A DNA stretch of 17,801 bases from an uncultured Veillonella sp. (GTDB lineage Bacteria > Bacillota > Negativicutes > Veillonellales > Veillonellaceae): NCBI GenBank assembly GCA_900556785.1, contig USQK01000033.1:1-17801 (forward strand), given 5' to 3'. Of the stretch, positions 7,218-14,345 are shown one piece after another. Both the position numbers and the translations under genes were made by a program. Position 1 is the first letter of the stretch, and every line of letters starts with the position of its first letter. The notes below the pieces were generated by a model. The model ran no database searches and was not told where the DNA came from. It saw only the letters and a program-made list of their open reading frames with translations.

Positions 7218-7488
7218 GGAGGTTAAGTCTGAAGAGCGGCACTATGTGTACTTGGTGCGTTGCGCAGATGATTCCTTGTATTGTGGGTGGACCACCGATA
7301 TTGAACGCCGTATAGAGGCTCATAATGGGCTTATTCCAGGCGGTGCTAAGTATACGAGAGGGCGACGTCCTGTTGAATTGGTGTATTCTGAAAGCTTTCA
7401 CAATAAACAAGATGCACAACGTAGAGAATATGCCATAAAACAGATGACAAAGACTAAGAAATTGCGACTCATTGAGGGTGTAAAATAG
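7195..7488 (+). CDS. GIY-YIG nuclease superfamily protein (YhbQ/YazA-like)
   Basis: This is a single-domain GIY-YIG protein of the small UPF0213 group; the cellular role of these proteins is poorly defined, with DNA-nuclease activity reported for some. The motif appears as HYVYLVRCADDSLYCG, followed by WTTDIERRIEAHN with the conserved Arg, and GAKYTRGRRPVELVY. The start is uncertain. The longest frame opens at 7195; ATG 7207 would give an N-terminus closer to family length. Both overlap the cyclophilin gene. A strong AAGGAGG (7216-7222) lies after both, and no ATG, GTG or TTG follows at normal spacing; GTG 7246 is 23 bases away and would cut into the motif. Coupled translation with the cyclophilin gene is likely. 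Confidence 0.87.
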   Translation: MMQKMANKEVKSEERHYVYLVRCADDSLYCGWTTDIERRIEAHNGLIPGGAKYTRGRRPVELVYSESFHNKQDAQRREYAIKQMTKTKKLRLIEGVK

Positions 7489-7498
7489 TCTTTGATTA

Positions 7499-7507
7499 TG
7501 GTATAAT
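7499..7507 (+). promoter_or_regulatory. Extended -10 promoter of the DUF1934-argS-pyrG operon
   Basis: TGGTATAAT is a perfect TGnTATAAT extended -10. No strong -35 lies 17 bases upstream, which is common for extended -10 promoters. Transcription would begin near 7514, leaving about 27 leader bases. The leader is too short for a T-box or other attenuator. Confidence 0.55.
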
Positions 7508-7540
7508 ATGATGATTAATTACTGCCATGGAGGTTGAAAA

Positions 7541-7999
7541 ATGAAGCGGGTTCTAGTGTCCGTAAAAAGTGTACAACGAGATATGGACGGCAAGGATACC
7601 GTAGTGGAACTGATTTCCCCAGGTACATCACATGAAAAGGGTAATGCCCAGTATGTGCGTTACGAAGAATCTAGTGTGACTGGCTTAGATGGGGTAAAGA
7701 CGACCATTAAAATCCATGATGACTCTATTGTATTGCTTCGAACAGGGGCTGTTAATATGCGTCATCAATATGTCCGTGGTGAAGAGCGCGAATCCGTGTA
7801 TGAAACACCGTATGGTGATTTGCACATGGCCGTGAATACTCATGAATTAACAGTAGACTTTCACGAAGGTGTAGGTCATGTTCATTTAGGATATGACATT
7901 TCCGTCGAAGGTGAATGGCAATTTTATAATCAGTTAGATATAGACGTGCGGGAGGATACAGAGCATGGAAATGAAGGAAATCCTGAAATCGGGGATTGA
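7541..7999 (+). CDS. DUF1934 family protein (YwiB-like)
   Basis: This 152-residue protein belongs to the DUF1934 group, small predicted beta-barrel, calycin-like proteins of unknown function. B. subtilis YwiB is the best-known member and is also encoded just upstream of argS, so the neighbourhood supports the call. The sequence alternates short beta strands (for example DTVVELISPG, KTTIKIHDDSIVLLRTG, GHVHLGYDISV) and has no signal peptide or membrane segment. GGAGG (7529-7533) lies seven bases before the ATG. The last 35 bases overlap the start of argS, implying translational coupling. No ligand or reaction can be inferred from the sequence. Confidence 0.87.
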   Translation: MKRVLVSVKSVQRDMDGKDTVVELISPGTSHEKGNAQYVRYEESSVTGLDGVKTTIKIHDDSIVLLRTGAVNMRHQYVRGEERESVYETPYGDLHMAVNTHELTVDFHEGVGHVHLGYDISVEGEWQFYNQLDIDVREDTEHGNEGNPEIGD

Positions 8000-9698
8000 A
8001 CAGGCATTACAAGATACGATTAACAGCGGTGATTTGCCGGCTGGGGAATATCCAGAAATCGTTCTCGAAGTGCCACCTCAAAAGGAATTCGGTGATTTTT
8101 CTACAAACATCGCTATGCAATCCGCTCGTGTAGCTCGTCAAAATCCTCGAGCCATTGCTGAAGCTTTGATTAGTCATATGAATTTTGATTGGCTTGAACG
8201 TGCTGAGGTTGCCGGCGCAGGTTTTATTAATTTCTTTTTGAAATCTGATATGGTGTACGATACGTTAAAAGCCATTTTGAATGCTGGTACTGAGTATGGT
8301 GTTCAACCATTGCGTGCGCGCGATACAATTCAAGTAGAGTACGTAAGTGCAAACCCAACAGGTCCATTGCATGTTGGTCATGGTCGCGGTGCTGCGTACG
8401 GTAGTGCTCTTGTAAACTTGTTACGTGCAGCGGGTTATAATGTACAATCCGAGTACTATATCAATGATGCAGGTAATCAAATCGACAACATGGCTATTTC
8501 CATTGAGTACCGTTTCCAAGAGTTACAAGGTGCTACATTAGTATTCCCACCTAAACGCAATGAAGACGGTTCTATGCCTGAGTTCGATATTCCAGAAGGG
8601 GCTTTAGTGTTCCCTGAAAATGGCTATCGTGGCCCAGATATTATTGAAACAGCGAAAGCGATTGCAGAACGCGAAGGCTTTGATAAATTAAATGCTATGA
8701 ACGAAGCAGATCGTGTAGCCTTGTTTAAGGAAGAGGGCTTAAAAGAAAAATTAGCTCGCTTAGAGGAAACATTAAGAAACTTCCGCGTTACTTTTGATAA
8801 TTGGTTCTCTGAACGTACAGTTCATGAAACGGATGAGATTCATCATTCCGTAGAGGCATTAAAGGCCCTTGGCAAAGTTTATGAAAAAAACGGTGCTTTA
8901 TGGTTAAAATCTACTGATTATGGTGATGATAAAGACCGCGTAGTTATTCGTGATAATGGGGTTCCTACATATTTGGCGGCAGATATTGCGTATCATCGCA
9001 ATAAATTTGATCGTGGCTTTAAAGAAATGATTGATATTTGGGGCGCTGACCATCATGGCTATGTATGTCGTGTAAAAGCGGCTATGGCGGCATTTGGTTA
9101 TGACCCTGATAAATTAACAGTATTGTTATTACAAATGGTAGCATTGTTCCGTGACGGACAACTTGTTAAATTGTCTAAACGTAGTGGTGATAGCGTTACA
9201 TTAGATGAATTGATTGAAGAGGTTGGCGTAGATGCGTCTCGCTATTTCTTCTTGATGCGTTCCTTAGACAGCCAACTTGATTTCGATATTAACTTGGCAA
9301 AATCTCGCAGTAATGACAACCCGGTGTATTATATCCAATATGCTCATGCTCGTATTCACAGCATTTACAACCAAGTGCGTGAAGCTGGCATCGCATTTGG
9401 CGATTATAGTGAAACTGATTTCACAACACTTACAAGTGAAATGGAATTAGAATTAATTAAGAAATTAGCTGAATATCCGGAAGAGGTCGTTCAAGCTGCT
9501 GAACATCGTGCACCTCATCGTATTGCTCGGTACTTATACGATTTGGCAAGCATGTTCCATTCATTCTACCGTCAAGGTCGTATCATTGGCGTAGATCCAG
9601 CGTTGCAACAAGCTCGTCTTGGATTAATCACAGCGATTGCCCTCGTTCTTCGTCAAGGCTTGGGTATTTTAGGTATTTCCGCTCCGGAAAAAATGTAA
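7965..9698 (+). CDS. argS: Arginyl-tRNA synthetase
   Basis: This class I synthetase charges tRNA-Arg with arginine, using ATP, in the cytoplasm. The 577-residue length is normal. The N-terminal additional domain (about residues 1-115) recognises the tRNA D-loop. The HIGH signature is HVGHG beginning at His136, and the KMSKS counterpart is KLSKR at 402-406. The all-alpha anticodon-binding DALR domain fills the last ~125 residues and ends in the typical GILGISAPEKM. GGAGG (7951-7955), inside DUF1934, is nine bases before the ATG; a second in-frame ATG at 7971 is possible. pyrG follows with a 15-base gap. Confidence 0.97.
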   Translation: MEMKEILKSGIEQALQDTINSGDLPAGEYPEIVLEVPPQKEFGDFSTNIAMQSARVARQNPRAIAEALISHMNFDWLERAEVAGAGFINFFLKSDMVYDTLKAILNAGTEYGVQPLRARDTIQVEYVSANPTGPLHVGHGRGAAYGSALVNLLRAAGYNVQSEYYINDAGNQIDNMAISIEYRFQELQGATLVFPPKRNEDGSMPEFDIPEGALVFPENGYRGPDIIETAKAIAEREGFDKLNAMNEADRVALFKEEGLKEKLARLEETLRNFRVTFDNWFSERTVHETDEIHHSVEALKALGKVYEKNGALWLKSTDYGDDKDRVVIRDNGVPTYLAADIAYHRNKFDRGFKEMIDIWGADHHGYVCRVKAAMAAFGYDPDKLTVLLLQMVALFRDGQLVKLSKRSGDSVTLDELIEEVGVDASRYFFLMRSLDSQLDFDINLAKSRSNDNPVYYIQYAHARIHSIYNQVREAGIAFGDYSETDFTTLTSEMELELIKKLAEYPEEVVQAAEHRAPHRIARYLYDLASMFHSFYRQGRIIGVDPALQQARLGLITAIALVLRQGLGILGISAPEKM

Positions 9699-9701
9699 TA
9701 G

Positions 9702-11324
<1,623 letters not shown>

Positions 11325-11333
11325 ATTAAAGCG

Positions 11334-11549
11334 ATGGGATCTATTTTATCTATTATAGGTTTATTTATATTAGCTGCACTCAAACTAGAGCAGTTTGTAT
11401 ATGGTAAATCGGGAAAAGAACAATCTACAACTGGTCACATAGCACGAAGAGGGCTTGCTAATATAGCAGGTTTAATAGCTTTTGATCACGCTACTGTGAA
11501 CAGTAAGTCTGTTGTAGTACGTAAAAAGAAGAAAGATGCTCAGAAATGA
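11334..11549 (+). CDS. Small membrane protein of unknown function
   Basis: This 71-codon ORF starts nine bases after the pyrG stop. The N-terminus is a clear hydrophobic helix (SILSIIGLFILAALKLEQFV), followed by a polar loop, a weaker hydrophobic stretch (GLANIAGLIAF) and a basic tail ending VVVRKKKKDAQK. I recognise no family. The ribosome binding site is weak (AAAGCG just before the ATG), so it may depend on coupling to pyrG. Its last eight or so codons form the left arm and loop of the operon terminator, and the TGA stop is in the right arm. The membrane-like pattern argues for a real gene, but a chance ORF cannot be excluded. Confidence 0.55.
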   Translation: MGSILSIIGLFILAALKLEQFVYGKSGKEQSTTGHIARRGLANIAGLIAFDHATVNSKSVVVRKKKKDAQK

Positions 11550-11568
11550 GCATCTTTCTTCTTTTTTT
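11526..11568 (+). terminator. Terminator of the DUF1934-argS-pyrG operon
   Basis: A perfect stem of at least 17 bp (11526-11542 with 11547-11563) with a GAAA tetraloop is followed by a run of T residues to 11568. GAAA is a GNRA loop, which adds stability. The hairpin contains the end of the small membrane protein gene, including its stop codon. Confidence 0.93.
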
Positions 11569-11620
11569 GCTTACATCGAAAAAAGTTGGGAAAATATATC
11601 GATAAATTTAAAAATAACGC

Positions 11621-11649
11621 TTGCAATATTGAATGATATTTGTTATTAT
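11621..11649 (+). promoter_or_regulatory. ahpC promoter
   Basis: TTGCAA (11621-11626) and TATTAT (11644-11649) are 17 bases apart. Transcription would start near 11656 and leave an 80-base leader. The spacer contains a short dyad, AATAT-N6-ATATT (11625-11640), and the leader contains GGTGT-TAAGT-ACACC (11674-11688). Neither matches the PerR box I know (TTATAATnATTATAA). Confidence 0.72.
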
Positions 11650-11737
11650 ATAGACAAAGATAGATATAGATATGGTGTTAAGTACACCAATATAAATATA
11701 TTCGTTAAATATGGAACTCAAATAAGGAGGACATAAC

Positions 11738-12301
11738 ATGTCTATTATTGGTAAACAACTTCCTGAATTTACACTTGATGCTTTCAAAAAACCTGAATTG
11801 GTAAAAGTTAGCACTGCAGACGTGTTGGGTAAATGGTCTATATTCGTATTCTATCCAGCAGACTTTACATTCGTATGCCCTACTGAGTTGGAAGACGTAC
11901 AAAACTCTTATGCAGAGTTGAAAGAATTGGGTTGCGAAGTTTACTCCGTATCTTGTGACTCCGAATTCGTTCACAAAGCATGGTCTGATGCTTCTCCAAG
12001 CATCAATAAAATCGAGTACTACATGTTAGCTGACAAAAAACATGAATTGGCTGACTTCTTCGATGTATTCCAAGAAGAATCTGCTATGGCTTACCGTGGT
12101 ACATTCGTAGTAGATCCAGAAGGCTTCGTGCGTACAGCAGAAATTCATGATATGGGTATCGGCCGTTCCGCTGAAGAATTGGTTCGCAAAGTACAAGCTG
12201 CTCAATTCGTAGCTAAACATGGCGATCAAGTGTGCCCTGCACGTTGGAAGCCAGGTAAAGACACTTTGAAACCAGGTCTTGATCTTGTAGGTAAAATCTA
12301 A
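11738..12301 (+). CDS. ahpC: Alkyl hydroperoxide reductase subunit C (typical 2-Cys peroxiredoxin)
   Basis: This is a cytoplasmic peroxiredoxin that reduces hydrogen peroxide, organic peroxides and peroxynitrite. The 187-residue length matches the family. Peroxidatic Cys47 is in FTFVCPTEL and resolving Cys166 in QVCPARW, equivalent to Cys46 and Cys165 of E. coli AhpC. The GIGRSAEELVRKVQAAQFV segment before the C-terminal arm is also characteristic. AAGGAGGA (11724-11731) gives a strong ribosome binding site six bases before the ATG. No ahpF reductase gene is adjacent, so its electron donor must be encoded elsewhere or be thioredoxin. It has its own promoter, and the first terminator is about 165 bases downstream. 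Confidence 0.95.
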   Translation: MSIIGKQLPEFTLDAFKKPELVKVSTADVLGKWSIFVFYPADFTFVCPTELEDVQNSYAELKELGCEVYSVSCDSEFVHKAWSDASPSINKIEYYMLADKKHELADFFDVFQEESAMAYRGTFVVDPEGFVRTAEIHDMGIGRSAEELVRKVQAAQFVAKHGDQVCPARWKPGKDTLKPGLDLVGKI

Positions 12302-12316
12302 TTAAGAAACTTATAC

Positions 12317-12430
12317 TTAAATGCTAGAGTAATCTAGATAACTCCTCAAATGACATAAACACGGGCGCGCATCGTTTTCCTGACGATACGGTAAGTCCCA
12401 ATACCAGATGAACCCTCTCCAATTCATCAT
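12317..12430 (-). CDS. Possible 37-residue small protein
   Basis: A leftward ORF opens at ATG 12430 (a second ATG follows at once) and stops at TAA 12319-12317. GAGG lies six bases before the ATG, a good ribosome binding site. The product is aromatic-rich: it starts MMNWRGFIWYWDLPYRQ, has a CxCH group at residues 24-27 and ends YLDYSSI. The ORF coincides with the G+C-rich island. Against it, no good leftward promoter fits between the ATG and the bidirectional terminator at 12466-12495, and I recognise no family. The alternative is that the island is a rightward structured 3' UTR or small RNA. Confidence 0.25.
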   Translation of the reverse strand: MMNWRGFIWYWDLPYRQENDARPCLCHLRSYLDYSSI

Positions 12431-12465
12431 GGTAAACCTCATATAACAAACTACAAACTATACGC

Positions 12466-12495
12466 AAAAGGACTGGCCTTCGGGCTAGTCCTTTT
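12466..12495 (+). terminator. Terminator downstream of ahpC
   Basis: A 13-bp stem (12466-12478 with 12483-12495, one G-T pair) is closed by a C(TTCG)G tetraloop, the classic extra-stable loop. The right arm ends in TTTT and the left arm begins AAAA, so it could also work leftward. It is the first terminator after ahpC and gives that mRNA a long structured 3' UTR. Confidence 0.87.
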
Positions 12496-12608
12496 GTGTT
12501 ATGTAAAATAATTAATGTTTCGATAGGTGTGATTGCAAGTCTAATAATAGAATAAAATAAATCAATAATATAGGCTTAGGCCAATAAATATAAGGATTTT
12601 AAATATCC

Positions 12609-12754
12609 CTTTGTAAAAGTAGGAAATAAGTTCTTGCATTTTTGAATTTAGTGGTCTATAATGAAATTAATTCCTAGTGATACACAAGGTTTTATAAATG
12701 AAGTAGGATAAGTGCTTTATAACATGGGGTGTGTTAGCACTAACTTTTACAAAG
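12609..12754. promoter_or_regulatory. Candidate operator: inverted repeats around the Rrf2 promoter
   Basis: CTTTGTAAAAGT (12609-12620) and its exact complement ACTTTTACAAAG (12743-12754) flank the promoter 122 bases apart. The left copy lies upstream of the -35, so the pair cannot act as an RNA hairpin. The left copy runs on into TAGGAA, and TTCCTA recurs just after the -10 (12671-12676), followed by a degenerate copy of the same element. A dyad GTTAG-CA-CTAAC (12733-12744) overlaps the right copy. Autoregulation by the Rrf2 protein is the simplest inference. Confidence 0.45.
12634..12662 (+). promoter_or_regulatory. Promoter of the Rrf2-cysK operon
   Basis: TTGCAT (12634-12639) and a perfect TATAAT (12657-12662) are separated by 17 bases. 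Transcription would start near 12669, giving a leader of about 100 bases before the Rrf2 ATG. Confidence 0.8.
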
Positions 12755-12767
12755 AGAGGCAAGATAT

Positions 12768-13217
12768 ATGAGGATTTCCACAAAAGGTCGCTATGCATTG
12801 ATGGTTCTCATCGATTTAGCAGAGCAAGGTCAAGATAAACCGGTTTCCTTGCGATCCGTTGCAGAACGACAAGGTATATCTGAGAAATACCTTGAAGGTA
12901 TTGTGGCTCGTTTGGGTGCCGCTAACCTAGTGGATAGTATTCGTGGTAAATACGGAGGCTATCGCTTATCTAAAAGCCCTAAAGAGTACACTATAATTGA
13001 AATTTTGCTTGCTACGGAAGAATCCATGGCTATCATCTCCACTCTTGATGAAGGGATGAGTACTGATACAGTAATCAATGAAAGAACTGTTGGTTTCTGG
13101 GCAGGATTACAAAACTATATTCATGATTATTTAGAAAACGTAACTCTTCAAGATGTAATTGATGGGACTTACGCTAAACTTGATACAAAATATGACAATT
13201 GGGATGGTTCTATTTAA
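12768..13217 (+). CDS. Rrf2 family transcriptional regulator (CymR-like)
   Basis: This 149-residue protein is a dimeric winged-helix repressor of the Rrf2 family. The N-terminus MRISTKGRYALMVLIDLAEQ is diagnostic, and VAERQGISEKYLEGIVARLGAANLV is the helix-turn-helix, followed by the GKYGGYRLSKSP wing. It contains no cysteine at all, so it cannot bind an iron-sulfur cluster as IscR does. This points to the CymR type, which in B. subtilis and S. aureus represses sulfur genes and responds to cysteine through a complex with CysK. cysK starts 15 bases downstream in the same operon, which supports the idea. GAGAGG (12754-12759) precedes the ATG by eight bases. Family call is firm; the CymR function is inference. 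Confidence 0.9.
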   Translation: MRISTKGRYALMVLIDLAEQGQDKPVSLRSVAERQGISEKYLEGIVARLGAANLVDSIRGKYGGYRLSKSPKEYTIIEILLATEESMAIISTLDEGMSTDTVINERTVGFWAGLQNYIHDYLENVTLQDVIDGTYAKLDTKYDNWDGSI

Positions 13218-13232
13218 TAAGGAGTGACTATT

Positions 13233-14168
13233 ATGTCTAATATTGCAAAATCTTTCGTTGAATTAATTGGTAAAACACCTTTGTTGGCAGCTACACGTTT
13301 TGGTAAAAAATATGGCGCAGATGCAAATATTTTTGCTAAATTGGAATACTTTAATCCAGGTGGCTCTGTTAAAGATCGTATTGCTGCAGCAATTATTCAA
13401 GCAGCTGTTGAATCTGGTGAATTACAACCAGGTGGTACAATCGTAGAAGCTACATCTGGTAACACTGGTATCGGTTTATCCGCTGTTGGTGCTGCTCTTG
13501 GCTATAAAGTTGTAATCGTAATGCCAGAAACAATGTCCATCGAACGCCGTAAATTGATGCTTGGCTATGGTGCTCAACTCGTGTTGACTGATGGCTCTCT
13601 TGGCATGAAAGGTGCTATTGCAAAAGCTAAAGAAATCGTAACAGCTACAGCTGGTGCGATCGAGGCGGGTCAATTCGTAAATCAAGCAAACCCAGCAATT
13701 CACTATAAAACAACTGGTCCTGAAATCTGGCAAGATACAGATGGTACAGTAGATATCTACGTAGCTGGTGTTGGTACAGGCGGTACTTTGACTGGTGCAG
13801 GTCGTTATTTAAAAGAACAAAACCCTGACGTAAAAATTGTGGCTGTTGAACCAACTGATTCCCCAGTATTGTCCAATGGCAAACCTGGTCCTCACAAAAT
13901 CCAAGGCTTAGGCGCTGGCTTCATTCCGGATACTTTGGATACTAATATTTACGATGAAGTAATCCAAGTAACTAACGATGATGCATTCGCTACATCTCAA
14001 GCATTTGGACATACAGAAGGTATCTTAGTTGGTATTTCCTCTGGTGCTGCTCTTTGGGCTGCTCAAGAATTGGCTAAACGCCCTGAAAATAAAGGCAAAA
14101 ACATCGTAGTAATTCTTCCTGATACAGGTGAACGCTACTTGTCCACTGCATTATTCCCAGAAGTATAA
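13233..14168 (+). CDS. cysK: Cysteine synthase (O-acetylserine sulfhydrylase)
   Basis: This PLP enzyme makes cysteine from O-acetylserine and sulfide in the cytoplasm. The ATG at 13233 gives 311 aa and has AAGGAGTG (13219-13226) six bases before it; an in-frame GTG at 13224 lies inside that site and is rejected. Lys47, in NPGGSVKDR, forms the PLP aldimine. [12 protein letters not shown] is the substrate-carboxylate loop and [15 protein letters not shown] the phosphate-binding loop. Length and motifs match the CysK branch and not cystathionine beta-synthase, as there is no CBS or heme domain. It is the second gene of the Rrf2 operon and ends before a good terminator. No serine acetyltransferase gene is nearby. 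Confidence 0.94.
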   Translation: MSNIAKSFVELIGKTPLLAATRFGKKYGADANIFAKLEYFNPGGSVKDRIAAAIIQAAVESGELQPGGTIVEATSGNTGIGLSAVGAALGYKVVIVMPETMSIERRKLMLGYGAQLVLTDGSLGMKGAIAKAKEIVTATAGAIEAGQFVNQANPAIHYKTTGPEIWQDTDGTVDIYVAGVGTGGTLTGAGRYLKEQNPDVKIVAVEPTDSPVLSNGKPGPHKIQGLGAGFIPDTLDTNIYDEVIQVTNDDAFATSQAFGHTEGILVGISSGAALWAAQELAKRPENKGKNIVVILPDTGERYLSTALFPEV

Positions 14169-14216
14169 TAGAATATGATTAGTGAAAGCAATAATCTGCC
14201 TTTCCTGATATAGTAG

Positions 14217-14240
14217 AGCCCCTCGGTAGAGGGGCTTTTT
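14217..14240 (+). terminator. Terminator after cysK
   Basis: A perfect 8-bp G+C-rich stem (14217-14224 with 14229-14236), a GGTA loop and five T residues lie about 50 bases after the cysK stop codon. Confidence 0.92.
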
Positions 14241-14292
14241 CGTGCTTAACATAGTGGAAGTTTATGTTAGAGATATTTAATTTAACATAAAG

Positions 14293-14320
14293 AAAAGGAG
14301 CTACTAGGTAGCTCCTTTTT
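14293..14320. terminator. Bidirectional terminator between cysK and the tannase gene
   Basis: A perfect 12-bp stem (14293-14304 with 14308-14319) with a three-base loop has A-rich sequence on one side and T-rich on the other. It lies 26 bases beyond the tannase stop codon on the minus strand, so ending that transcript is its likely main job. It would also back up the cysK terminator. Confidence 0.87.
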
Positions 14321-14345
14321 GGTTATGGTATGTATTTAGTTGTTA

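Larger units (their letters stand above)
12302..12767. other. Intergenic region between ahpC and the Rrf2 gene
   Basis: This 466-base gap has two parts. Bases 12302-12495 contain a G+C-rich island (about 55% G+C in 12361-12420, against roughly 30% around it) with three short hairpins and then a strong terminator; the same stretch holds a 37-codon leftward ORF. Bases 12496-12767 are AT-rich and hold the Rrf2 promoter and its flanking inverted repeats. I see no tRNA, known riboswitch or mobile-element end in 12496-12600. Confidence 0.6.

Noticed and set aside
11536..11736. A 66-codon frame between the operon terminator and ahpC
   Set aside because: It begins inside the terminator hairpin, has no ribosome binding site and runs through the ahpC promoter. 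Its composition is that of AT-rich noncoding DNA.
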